Assembly: GCF_013294115.1 (NCBI RefSeq)
Contig: NZ_JABSNP010000002.1
Location: forward strand, 186,001-250,000
DNA from: Hymenobacter caeli
GTDB taxonomy: Bacteria > Bacteroidota > Bacteroidia > Cytophagales > Hymenobacteraceae
DNA length: 64,000 nt
Reading direction: 5' to 3'
In this document: piece by piece, positions 46,084 through 57,772 of the stretch
Layout: each line of letters opens with the position of its first letter
How positions within the stretch are numbered: the stretch's first letter is position 1
Made by a program: the position numbers and the translations under genes
The notes under the pieces: model-generated
Told to the model about the DNA's origin: nothing
Database searches by the model: none
Seen by the model: the letters and a program-made list of their open reading frames with translations, nothing else

Positions 46084-46337
46084 AAAAAGATTAAAGCCAG
46101 CGCGAAAGGGGCGGCTGCCCCCGGCAGAAAACCCAGGACGGCGAAGGGAGCAGGGTAGAAACCCCCACCGACTAGCGGGCCGTCCTGGGCCCTCGGGCCG
46201 GTGGCCCCGGGCCCCGGCAGGGCGAGGCCAGCGAACGAGGAAAACCAAGCTGTTTTCATAGCGGTGAAAGGACTGGAAGTGTGGAAGTGCCGGCTGTTTA
46301 CGCACGCAAAACAGCACCCTTCCCGCCGCCGATTTCA

Positions 46338-46377
46338 GCGTAGAAACACCCGTTTTAAAAACCCCGTATTTCTACGC
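46338..46377. repeat. Hairpin GCGTAGAAA/TTTCTACGC
   Basis: 9-bp arms with a 22-nt loop that contains a second self-complementary run, GTTTTAAAAAC. Lies in the gene-free region. Confidence 0.65.
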
Positions 46378-46574
46378 GGTACTCCGGGGGCAAGCCCCGG
46401 TACTGGCCACGGCTTTACCCAGCCGGTTTGGCCTTTCCACATGGGCGGCGCACCTCAGCCGGGCCCTTTCCTAAAAGAGCGGGGTGCGTCCGGTAATTAT
46501 AGGGTTGGCTTAAATCCGACGGCTGACATTCCTGCTTTTTTGGAGGGTTGTTCTCGAATAAAAAACGGCACGCA

Positions 46575-46663
46575 ACAGAACGTCACCAGAAGCATCTCTC
46601 CCGCGTAGCTAATATGCCAATTGGGGCAGGAAAGATGCTTCGCTGCGCTCGGCATGACGTTCT
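46575..46663. repeat. REP-like palindrome, second copy of the 7305 element
   Basis: Outer arms CAGAACGTCA/TGACGTTCTG; inner GAAGCATCTCTCC pairs with GGAAAGATGCTTC. The left core GAAGCATCTCTCCCG and right GATGCTTCG plus GCATGAC match the element at 7305-7409. The central part differs. Confidence 0.75.
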
Positions 46664-46861
46664 GATTTTTTGCTAATTCAGCAAAAAATCTGGCCCCCCC
46701 TCACCCTACGTGCGCGGGGTACCCCTCCAGCGCACCGGCTGTGCAAAGCGGCTCTGCAGCGCTGCACCCGCAGACGCTATGTAGCCCCTGAAACGGCGGG
46801 GAGACGCTGGGAAATTAATTTCAATCCGCTAGTTAGAACGTATTCAGAATCAGTGCGTCGT

Positions 46862-46885
46862 AGCGCGAACTACAACGTTCGCGCT
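46862..46885. repeat. Hairpin AGCGCGAAC/GTTCGCGCT
   Basis: Perfect 9-bp arms with a 6-nt loop (TACAAC), about 37 bp after the LuxR-type regulator's stop on the minus strand. It could act as its 3' end signal, although no T-run follows. Confidence 0.65.
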
Positions 46886-46922
46886 TCCACTGGCCGCCAC
46901 GTGCCCTGATTTCGGACCCGCG

Positions 46923-47591
46923 CTAGGCGTCGAGCAGGCCGTGGCGCACGGCGTACACCACCAGCCCGGCCGAGTTGGGGGCGCTGGTTTTTTCGAGCAG
47001 GTTCTGCCGGTGGCCTTCCACGGTGCGGCGGCTGATGAAGAGCTGCCCGGCGATTTCGGCCGCGGTGCGGCCTTCGCAGATGAGGCGCAGGATTTCTTCC
47101 TCGCGGGGGGTGAGCTGCACCGGGTCGGGCAGCCGGGTGGCGGGCTGGCGGGTGGGCTGCTGCACGCCCCGCACCAGGGCCCGCGAAACGGCCGGCGTGA
47201 AGTGGTGGCCCGTGGTGAGCACGTCCTCTATGGCCGCCCGCAGCTGGTCCAGGTCGGCGTCTTTGGGCAGGTAGCTGCGGGCCCCCAGCTTCATCATCTG
47301 GGTGATGAACTTGTCGGCCGAAAACATCGACAGGACGATGATTTTCAGGTCCGGAAATTCTTCCAGCAGGCGCTGGGCCACTTCGGGGCCGTCCATGCCG
47401 GGCATTTGCAGGTCGAGCAGCAGCACGTCGGGCACGCGCTGGCGGCAGAGGCCCCGCAGCTCGTCGAACGCGCCCGCCTCCACCACGGCCTCCACGTAGG
47501 GCAGCGCTTGCAGGATGTACCGCAGCCCCTGCCGGAACAGCGGGTGGTCGTCGAGCAGCGCAATCCGAACCGGGTAATCGATGACGGGCAT
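46923..47591 (-). CDS. NarL/FixJ family response regulator
   Basis: 222 residues from the ATG at 47591. The receiver domain has D14-D15 (LLDDHPLF), the phospho-acceptor D60 (VLLLDLQMPG) and K110 (SYLPKDAD). The LuxR-type helix-turn-helix is at residues ~155-210: LTPREEEILRLICEG then AGQLFISRRTVEGHRQNLL. It binds DNA when phosphorylated. The histidine kinase gene ends 80 bp upstream, so the pair forms a two-component system. An ATG at 47651 is possible but adds a low-quality extension. Confidence 0.95.
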   Translation of the reverse strand: MPVIDYPVRIALLDDHPLFRQGLRYILQALPYVEAVVEAGAFDELRGLCRQRVPDVLLLDLQMPGMDGPEVAQRLLEEFPDLKIIVLSMFSADKFITQMMKLGARSYLPKDADLDQLRAAIEDVLTTGHHFTPAVSRALVRGVQQPTRQPATRLPDPVQLTPREEEILRLICEGRTAAEIAGQLFISRRTVEGHRQNLLEKTSAPNSAGLVVYAVRHGLLDA

Positions 47592-47671
47592 AGAAATAAA
47601 ATTGGGCGGCCGCCGGCGTACCTCGTCCGTACCGGCCGCTGGTAGCATCAATTCAAAACCCCGCCATAATG

Positions 47672-48487
47672 TTAGCCGGCGGGCTCGGGCGCGTCCATTT
47701 CCACCGCCATGCGGGTGCCCGCGCCGGGGGCCGACTGCTGGCGCAGGTGGGCGTGCAGCATCTGCACCCGCACCTCGATGCTGCGCAGGCCGGCCCCGCC
47801 GCTGGCCGCCTTGGTGGCCCCGGGGGCCAGGGGCACGAAGCCGCAGCCGTCGTCCTCCACTTCCAGCACCAGGCGGGGCCCCTGCTGGCGCAGGCGCACG
47901 TCGAGCCGGGTGGCGCCCCGGGCGTGCTTCAGGGCGTTGTGCAGCAGCTCCTGGCAGATGCGGTACAGGGCCAGCTCCTCGGCCAGGGGCAGGGGGCGGG
48001 GGTAGTCCACGGCCAGCCCGATGGCGAGGGCCCCGGTTTCGTTGCTCACGTCCACGAGGTGCTGGAGGGCCTCGGCCAGGCCGAAGCGGGCCAGCACGGC
48101 CGGGTAGAGGCTGTGCGAGATGCTGCGCACGTCGAGCACGGCCGCGCCCATGATTTCCTGCACCAGCCCGAGCAGCTGCCCCGCGTCGTCGGCCGGGGGG
48201 CCGCTGCCCAGGCGGTTCACGAGCAGCTTGGCCGTGGCAATGGTCGAGCCGATGCCGTCGTGCAGGTCGCGGCCAATCCGCTCCCGCTCGCGCTCCTGGG
48301 CCTCAATCACGGCCGTGAGCAGCTGCTGCTGGTACTCGGCTTCGGCGGCCCGCAGCCGCAGCTGCTGTTGCAGCAGGCGCTTCTGGTACGTCACCAAAAA
48401 CACCACCAGCAGCGCCGCCGCCAGCAGCATGAACCCGATGCCCCCGAAGAGCAGCTGGCCGAACGCTACTTCGCTGGGCGCATCCAT
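47672..48487 (-). CDS. Membrane sensor histidine kinase (HisKA_3 type)
   Basis: 271 residues. One N-terminal transmembrane helix (LFGGIGFMLLAAALLVVFLV) and a short coiled coil lead to the DHp domain with H76 in ERIGRDLHDGIGS. The ATPase domain has ICQELLHNALKHA (N box), VEDDGCGF (G1) and GLRSIEVRVQML. No extracytoplasmic sensor domain exists, because only ~10 residues precede the helix. The upstream gene, an integral membrane protein, overlaps its start by 22 bp, so the sensing part may be that separate protein. The partner is the LuxR-type regulator. Confidence 0.94.
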   Translation of the reverse strand: MDAPSEVAFGQLLFGGIGFMLLAAALLVVFLVTYQKRLLQQQLRLRAAEAEYQQQLLTAVIEAQERERERIGRDLHDGIGSTIATAKLLVNRLGSGPPADDAGQLLGLVQEIMGAAVLDVRSISHSLYPAVLARFGLAEALQHLVDVSNETGALAIGLAVDYPRPLPLAEELALYRICQELLHNALKHARGATRLDVRLRQQGPRLVLEVEDDGCGFVPLAPGATKAASGGAGLRSIEVRVQMLHAHLRQQSAPGAGTRMAVEMDAPEPAG

Positions 48488-49131
48488 AGGGCCAGGCAGT
48501 AGCAGGAGTGGAGCAGGATATGGAGTACGTTTTGAACCGACCAGATATTCCGGTTGGTCTGCAAAGAATAATGCCGTAGCATGTAATCGCTAAAAAGGGC
48601 AATTTGCAGGTAGCCCAAAAAATAAATAGACAGCCCAACAGATACCCAAAACATTGGTTCGCGCGTCAGGCTCATTACCCATAACTCGTTGAGCAACTTA
48701 CGAAAATATAACCCGACTAATCCTAATATAAATACGCTCTGAACTACCTGTTGCCCAGGCCTGTACGAAGAAAGGCCAGGAGCTGATACCAAGCTGTCGA
48801 ACGCTACGTAAATCGCAAATCCTACGATTAACCATTGCGCGGTTTTGGTGAAAGTGGCCGAGTGTAAAGTGTGTTGATAAATTAGGACAAGCAGCCCGAG
48901 TTCGCCCACTATATAGATGGGCATTAAGAATAAATTGTTTCCGTGCTGAAAAATAATTAATAACCCCGCTACCTCAAGGGGTAGTTCAAACCAAGCAAGC
49001 CCAGCGAGGTAGCGTAGGTTGTTGGGAAGTTGACGAAAACGCACAAAACCGATGACGGCTGCCAGGACGACTGGTACCAAAGTAAGTCGCCCCGATACCA
49101 ATGCGAACGTAAGTTGTTTGGTGTCAGACAT
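48466..49131 (-). CDS. Integral membrane protein, probable partner of the histidine kinase
   Basis: 221 residues with about six or seven transmembrane helices and short loops. I do not recognise the family. GC is clearly lower than in neighbouring genes, partly because of hydrophobic codons. Its last 22 bp overlap the start of the histidine kinase gene in another frame, a coupling that usually reflects joint complex formation. The pattern suggests a detached membrane sensor module for a kinase lacking its own input domain (inference). Confidence 0.8.
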   Translation of the reverse strand: MSDTKQLTFALVSGRLTLVPVVLAAVIGFVRFRQLPNNLRYLAGLAWFELPLEVAGLLIIFQHGNNLFLMPIYIVGELGLLVLIYQHTLHSATFTKTAQWLIVGFAIYVAFDSLVSAPGLSSYRPGQQVVQSVFILGLVGLYFRKLLNELWVMSLTREPMFWVSVGLSIYFLGYLQIALFSDYMLRHYSLQTNRNIWSVQNVLHILLHSCYCLALWMRPAK

Positions 49132-49187
49132 CTGTCAAATCGATTGCCATTGCCCAGCAATGAAAGATAGCTACGCTTTCCTCGGAC

Positions 49188-49961
49188 CTATTTAGGAGCG
49201 GGCGGGCTGGGCTGGCCTATGTCAAAGAATGGGTCATCCGAAGCTGTTGCCGCACTCTCCGCTGTCGTGTCCTTCGCCGCTATGTTACTTGTTGCCGCAC
49301 CCTTCTCGGTGGGGTTGTAAAGCCGCATCGCCAGCCCGAAGGTTTGTGTCAGGGCCGCACTAACGGGCGCGTAAAACTCGTGCAGGGTGAAGTTCAGACA
49401 GACGTTCTGTTGGTCAAATGGTTGGGCGTTGTAGAGCGGGGTCATGAAGTCGGACAGGTCGAAATTGTACCCGCGCAGAGGGCCCGCGGCGGCCCCGGCG
49501 GGCGTGGTGAACATGGCCGGCGTGGCCGGGCCCGCTTTGGCCCAGTTGAGCAGCCACTCGCGCACCAGGTTGTGGGGCACCTGCGTGGCGTGCACGGCTA
49601 CCTGCGCGGGAGACGCGGCCGTGCGGGCCGCCACTACTTCCTGCGCCGCATCCCCCGCGTTAGCGGCGGCCAGCGGCACGTAGTAGGCCGACAGCTGCTG
49701 GTCGGCCGCATCGGTCACGAACAGCGCCACGGAGAACTTGTGGTCGTCCGTCACCAAGAAACGCGCTTTCACGAAGCGGCCCCCCACGGTTGACACCAGC
49801 TGCACCACCTGTTGCAGCGTAAACTGCACGTTGGGCATTTTGCCGCCCGGGGCCGCGAAGCAGGCGGCCAGCGCTTTGGCGTCGGCCGCGGCGGCCAGCC
49901 ACTGCTTGGTGTACCGATCAAACTCGTCGGGGGTAAGGAGGCCAGGGGTAGCGTTTGCCAT
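49188..49961 (-). CDS. Hypothetical protein, unknown function
   Basis: 257 residues from the ATG at 49961, giving MANATPGLLTPDEFDRYT. No signal peptide, membrane segment or known motif is visible. It has an N-terminal helical part, a beta-rich middle (ARFLVTDDHKFSVALFVTDA) and a low-complexity Ala/Thr/Ser C-terminal tail ending QPSPPAPK. A -7 box lies at 49995 with a ~30-nt leader, which supports the chosen start over the one at 49997. The tail terminator of topA is on the other side. Probably cytoplasmic. Confidence 0.75.
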   Translation of the reverse strand: MANATPGLLTPDEFDRYTKQWLAAAADAKALAACFAAPGGKMPNVQFTLQQVVQLVSTVGGRFVKARFLVTDDHKFSVALFVTDAADQQLSAYYVPLAAANAGDAAQEVVAARTAASPAQVAVHATQVPHNLVREWLLNWAKAGPATPAMFTTPAGAAAGPLRGYNFDLSDFMTPLYNAQPFDQQNVCLNFTLHEFYAPVSAALTQTFGLAMRLYNPTEKGAATSNIAAKDTTAESAATASDDPFFDIGQPSPPAPK

Positions 49962-49994
49962 TGTGGTAAAAAGGAAGGAGTTGGTTGAACCGTT

Positions 49995-50002
49995 CAAAGG
50001 TA
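49995..50002 (-). promoter_or_regulatory. Candidate -7 box (TACCTTTG) for the gene at 49188
   Basis: Exact TAnnTTTG on the minus strand, 33 bp before the ATG. The -33 element is not clear. Confidence 0.5.
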
Positions 50003-50076
50003 GAAGCCAACCCCAAAGGATTTCTATATAGCCGGGCTTTTTGTCGAATTTGTTTTCCTACGCCTCGTGCAGGCAC

Positions 50077-50104
50077 AAAAAAGCCCGCGCAAGGCGGGCT
50101 TTTT
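50077..50104 (-). terminator. Rho-independent terminator after topA
   Basis: Stem AAGCCCGC/GCGGGCTT flanked by A and T runs, 22 bp after the topA stop. Confidence 0.85.
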
Positions 50105-50125
50105 CCATTGCTGGCCGCGGGCCGG

Positions 50126-52636
50126 CTACTTGGCGGCGGCGGCCTTCCTGGGGGCCGCTTTTTTGGGAGCCGCCGCTTTGGCCGCCGGCTTCTTGGCCGC
50201 GGCGGTGGCTTTTTTGGCAGCCGGCTTCTTGGCCGCGGCGGGTTTCTTCTTGGCCGGCTCGTCGGCTCCTTTCTCGGCCGGGGCGGCTTTTTTGGCGAAG
50301 CGGCCGCCCTTGGCGGGCTTGTCGGGGGTGGCGTCGGCCAGCTCCTGGCAGCGGGCCAGGGTGAGGTCGGCGGGCTCCTCGCCCTTCGGGATTTTCACGT
50401 TCTTCTTGCCCGCCACGATGTAGGGCCCGAAGCGCCCGTTGAGCACCTGGATGTCGGGGTTTTCGGGAAAGGCCTTGATGAGGCGCTCGGCGTCAGTCTT
50501 GCGCTTGTTCTCAATCAGCAGCACTGCTTCGTCGCCGGTAATCGTGTGGGGGTCCTGCTCCTTGGTGAGGGAGAAAAACTTGCCGTCGTGCCGCACGTAG
50601 GGCCCGAAGCGGCCCAGGGCCGCCGTCATGTCCTTGTCCTCGAACTGCCCCACGATGCGCGGCAGCTTGAACAATTCCAGGGCCTCTTCCAGCGTCAGGC
50701 TCTCGATGAACTGGCCCTTGCGCAGGTTGGCGTAGGCCGGTTTCACTTCGCCGTCGGGGTCGCCCAGGGCCACGTAGGGTCCGTACTTGCCCAGGCGGGC
50801 CGTTATTTTGTCGCCCGTGTCGGGGTGCACGCCCAGCTCGCGGGTGCCGCCCAGCGTGCTGCGCTCGATGTCCTGCCCGGCCTCAATCGTCGCGTGGAAC
50901 TTGCCGTAGAAGCCGGTCAGCATCTTCGTCCAGTCCTCGTGGCCGTTGGCAATCTGGTCGAACTCGTCCTCCACCTTGGCCGTGAACTGAAAGTCCACCA
51001 CCGTGGGGAAGTGCGCCACTAGGAAGTCGTTGACCACCATCGCCGTATCGGTCGGGAACAGCTTGGCTTTCTCGGCCCCGTAGTTCTCGGTTTTCACCTC
51101 CGTCTGCACCTCGGCATCCGCCAGCGTCAGCACGTGGAACTTGCGCTCCTTGCCCTCGCGGGTATCTTTTTCCACGTAGCCGCGCTTCTGCACCGTGCTG
51201 ATGGTGGGGGCGTAGGTGCTGGGCCGGCCGATGCCCAGCTCCTCGAGCTTCTTCACCAGCGAGGCCTCGGTATAGCGGGCCGGCGGGGCCGAAAACCGCT
51301 CCGTGGCGCTCAGGCGCTGCAAGGGCAGGGCCTGGCCCACGCTCAGCGGGGGCAGCCCGCGCGAGAAGCTGCTTTCGCTGTCCTTGGCCGCGCCGTCCTC
51401 GTCTTCGTCCTCGTCGTCCTTGCTCTCGGCGTACACCTTCAGGAAGCCCTCGAAGGTGATGACCTCGCCGGTGGCCCCGAACGTGGTGCCCGGCAGCGTG
51501 CTGATGCCGATAACGGCCGTGGTGCGCTCAATCACGGCCTCCGCCATCTGCGAGGCCATGGCCCGCTTGCGAATCAGGTCGTAGAGGCGCTGCTCCGAGG
51601 CGTCGCCCCCGGCCTTCACGGCCCCGAAGTCGGTGGGGCGGATGGCCTCGTGGGCCTCCTGGGCCGAGGCCGACTTGGTTTTGAAGGTGCGCTGGTGGTG
51701 GTACGCGGCCCCGTAGGCCGCCGTGATGGCCGCCTGGGCCCCCGCCTGCGCGTCCTGCGACAGGTTCACCGAGTCCGTCCGCATGTAGCTGATTTTGCCG
51801 GCTTCGTACAGCTTCTGGGCCACGCTCATGGTCTGGGCCACCGAGTAGCCCAGCTTGCGCGAGGCCTCCTGCTGGAGCGTGCTGGTGGTGAAGGGCGCGG
51901 CCGGGCTGCGCTTGCCGGGCTTTTTGTCGAGGCTCTCAATCCGGTAGGTGGCCCCCACGCAGCTGTTCAAAAAGGCTTCGGCCTCGGCGCGGGTTTTGAA
52001 GCGGGTGGGCAGGTCGGCCTCCAGCACGGCCCCGCGGCCGGCGTCGAAGCGGGCCACCACGCGGTAGGCGCTGGCGCTCAGGAAGTGGCTGACTTCGCGC
52101 TCCCGCTCCACCACCAGGCGCACGGCCACGCTCTGCACGCGGCCGGCGCTCAGGCCGGGCTTCACCTTTTTCCAGAGCACGGGGCTCAGCTCGAAGCCCA
52201 CGAGGCGGTCGAGCACGCGGCGCGCCTGCTGGGCGTTCACCAGGTTCTGGTCCACCTCGCGGGGGTTGGCAATGGCCCCCAGGATGGCGTTTTTGGTAAT
52301 TTCGCGGAACACGATGCGCCGGGTTTTGGTCGGGGCCAGGTTCAGCGTCTCGGCCAGGTGCCAGGAAATGGCCTCGCCCTCGCGGTCGTCGTCACTCGCC
52401 AGCCACACCAGCTCGGCCTCCTTGGCCAGCTTCTTCAACTGGCCAATCAACTCCTTTTTGTCGGCCGACACCACGTAGGTGGGCTTGAAGCCGTTGGCGA
52501 TGTCGATGGCGTTGTTGTCCTTCGGCAGGTCGCGCACGTGGCCGTAGCTGGAGCGCACCACGAAGTCCGGGCCCAGGTAGCCTTCGATGGTTTTGGCCTT
52601 GGCCGGGGATTCGACAATAATTAAATTCTTAACCAT
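50126..52636 (-). CDS. topA: DNA topoisomerase I
   Basis: 836 residues from the ATG at 52636. The TOPRIM domain starts NLIIVESPAKAKTIEGYLG and has LASDDDREGEAISWHL. The catalytic tyrosine lies in KISYMRTDSVNLS. Topoisomerase C-terminal repeats follow (for example LGKYGPYVALG, LGRFGPYVRHDGKFFSL and LNGRFGPYIVAGKK) in place of zinc fingers. The last ~60 residues are Lys/Ala/Pro repeats resembling histone H1 tails, which should bind DNA. It relaxes negative supercoils. It diverges from the chemosensory operon over a 258-bp shared intergenic region. Confidence 0.97.
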   Translation of the reverse strand: MVKNLIIVESPAKAKTIEGYLGPDFVVRSSYGHVRDLPKDNNAIDIANGFKPTYVVSADKKELIGQLKKLAKEAELVWLASDDDREGEAISWHLAETLNLAPTKTRRIVFREITKNAILGAIANPREVDQNLVNAQQARRVLDRLVGFELSPVLWKKVKPGLSAGRVQSVAVRLVVEREREVSHFLSASAYRVVARFDAGRGAVLEADLPTRFKTRAEAEAFLNSCVGATYRIESLDKKPGKRSPAAPFTTSTLQQEASRKLGYSVAQTMSVAQKLYEAGKISYMRTDSVNLSQDAQAGAQAAITAAYGAAYHHQRTFKTKSASAQEAHEAIRPTDFGAVKAGGDASEQRLYDLIRKRAMASQMAEAVIERTTAVIGISTLPGTTFGATGEVITFEGFLKVYAESKDDEDEDEDGAAKDSESSFSRGLPPLSVGQALPLQRLSATERFSAPPARYTEASLVKKLEELGIGRPSTYAPTISTVQKRGYVEKDTREGKERKFHVLTLADAEVQTEVKTENYGAEKAKLFPTDTAMVVNDFLVAHFPTVVDFQFTAKVEDEFDQIANGHEDWTKMLTGFYGKFHATIEAGQDIERSTLGGTRELGVHPDTGDKITARLGKYGPYVALGDPDGEVKPAYANLRKGQFIESLTLEEALELFKLPRIVGQFEDKDMTAALGRFGPYVRHDGKFFSLTKEQDPHTITGDEAVLLIENKRKTDAERLIKAFPENPDIQVLNGRFGPYIVAGKKNVKIPKGEEPADLTLARCQELADATPDKPAKGGRFAKKAAPAEKGADEPAKKKPAAAKKPAAKKATAAAKKPAAKAAAPKKAAPRKAAAAK

Positions 52637-52806
52637 AAAGGGGAAAGGAGTAGCGAGCAAGCAAGCGGGTAGGGTAGATGTAACGCAATAACTGCAACCG
52701 GAGATTGAAAAGCGGGGGCAAAGATGTCGGAATAATCCTGCCCGGGGCCCCCGGGCCTAGCAACAGCCCCGCCCCCGTCCCGGTTTCCGGCCCCCGCCGG
52801 CCCGCC

Positions 52807-52814
52807 TATCTTTG
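52807..52814 (+). promoter_or_regulatory. Candidate promoter of the chemosensory operon
   Basis: TATCTTTG matches TAnnTTTG. TTTC lies 19 bp upstream in place of TTTG. Start expected near 52818, about 77 nt before the receptor ATG. Confidence 0.6.
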
Positions 52815-52894
52815 CCAATGCGGCCCCCGTGCGCGACCTTCGCCGGCCCTGCCGCGCCGTCCCCTTCCCCTCCCTCGTCAGCACTCCTTTATAT

Positions 52895-56605
<3,711 letters not shown>

Positions 56606-56673
56606 GGCCGGCTGACCCGATTTGGCCCGATTCAAGCACCATCATCTAGGTACCAAGCACCAAGCACCAACCT

Positions 56674-57189
56674 ATGGCCGATTCCGTTTTGAGCCCCTTG
56701 GGGGGGCGGGCCGCGCCGCCGGCCCCCGAGGCCACGGTGCAGCTCATCGTGTTTCAGCTGGCGGGCGAAGACTACGGCATCCGCATCGAGCAGGTGCGCG
56801 AGGTCACCATCACGCCCGAAGTGGCGCGGATGCCCAAAACCCCGGCCTTCATCAAGGGCATCGTCAACCTGCGCGGCGACATCATCGCCGTCATCGACCT
56901 GGAAGAGCGGTTCGGGCTGGTGAAAACGGCCCGGCCGCTGCCCGAGCGTTCCTACACCGTGGCCGTGGAAGCGGCCGACTACACCATCGGCCTGGCCGTG
57001 CGCGAGGTGCCGCGCCCGCTGCGCATTCCGGCCGCCGCCATCGAGGCAGCCCCCGAGTTTTTGCAGGACAGCGGCCAGCGGGAGCGCTACCTCGAGGGCA
57101 TCGCCAAACTGCCCGACGGCAGCGTTATCATCGTGCTGGACATGCGCAAGTTGCTTACGGCCACTGAGATACTGCGCCTGCCGAATTAA
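56674..57189 (+). CDS. CheW chemotaxis coupling protein
   Basis: 171 residues. After a short disordered head, the CheW fold starts VQLIVFQLAGEDYGIRIEQVREV, then PAFIKGIVNLRGDIIAVIDLEERFGL (the conserved NLRG loop) and ends IVLDMRKLLTATEI. It links the receptor to CheA in the signalling array. It begins 68 bp after the receptor gene. A second frame over this region is a shadow. Confidence 0.95.
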   Translation: MADSVLSPLGGRAAPPAPEATVQLIVFQLAGEDYGIRIEQVREVTITPEVARMPKTPAFIKGIVNLRGDIIAVIDLEERFGLVKTARPLPERSYTVAVEAADYTIGLAVREVPRPLRIPAAAIEAAPEFLQDSGQRERYLEGIAKLPDGSVIIVLDMRKLLTATEILRLPN

Positions 57190-57280
57190 TCAGCACCTTT
57201 GGCCGCGCCTGCCCGTATAGCCTGCGGCCGCGCCCGGCTGCTTCTATTTTCACCCAGCTTACCCTTTTGGTCTTTTTATA

Positions 57281-57655
57281 ATGAATAAGCGCATCCTCAT
57301 CGTCGACGACTCCTTTTATATGCGCACGATGCTCAAGAATATGCTCACCGATGCCGGCTACGAAGTGGTGGGCGAGGCCGCCAACGGCCAGCAGGCCCTG
57401 GAAATGGCCGCTTCGACCGCGCCCGACCTCATCACCCTCGACGTGATTTTGCCCGACAACACCGGCCTCGACGTGCTGCGCGGCCTGCGCCAGCAGTCGC
57501 CCAACGCCAAAGTGGTGATGTGCAGCGCCGTGGGCCAGGAGGTCATCGTGAACGAGGCCATCGAGAACGGGGCCCTGGCCTACATCGTGAAGCCGTTTTC
57601 GGAGGAGCGGGTGCTGGAAATTGTGGGCTCGGCGCTGCGGGGCGATGCGGCGTAG
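57281..57655 (+). CDS. CheY-like response regulator
   Basis: 124 residues, receiver domain only. D9-D10 (IVDDSF), phospho-acceptor D54 (LITLDVILPD), S82 (MCSAVGQ) and K104 (YIVKPFSEER) are all in place. There is no output domain, so it works by protein contact. In this operon it should accept phosphate from CheA and be reset by the CheC-like protein. The target is not a flagellar switch, since no flagellar gene is present; gliding or pili are possible. Confidence 0.95.
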   Translation: MNKRILIVDDSFYMRTMLKNMLTDAGYEVVGEAANGQQALEMAASTAPDLITLDVILPDNTGLDVLRGLRQQSPNAKVVMCSAVGQEVIVNEAIENGALAYIVKPFSEERVLEIVGSALRGDAA

Positions 57656-57772
57656 CATCGGCTGCCCGGTTGCGGCGGCTCGGCCAGCCCGGTTTGGCAC
57701 CGCTTACGCGCCAACGTCCGGCTCGCGCCCGCACCCGTTAGTTTCTGGCATAAACCTTTCAATTTTCTGCCC

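Larger units (their letters stand above)
46084..46922. other. 839-bp gene-free region with three palindromes
   Basis: No ORF here has coding character. It holds three inverted repeats (listed separately) and an A/T-richer stretch near 46660-46680. It separates the exported repeat gene from the LuxR-type regulator, both on the minus strand, so it contains the former's promoter and the latter's 3' region. Confidence 0.6.
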
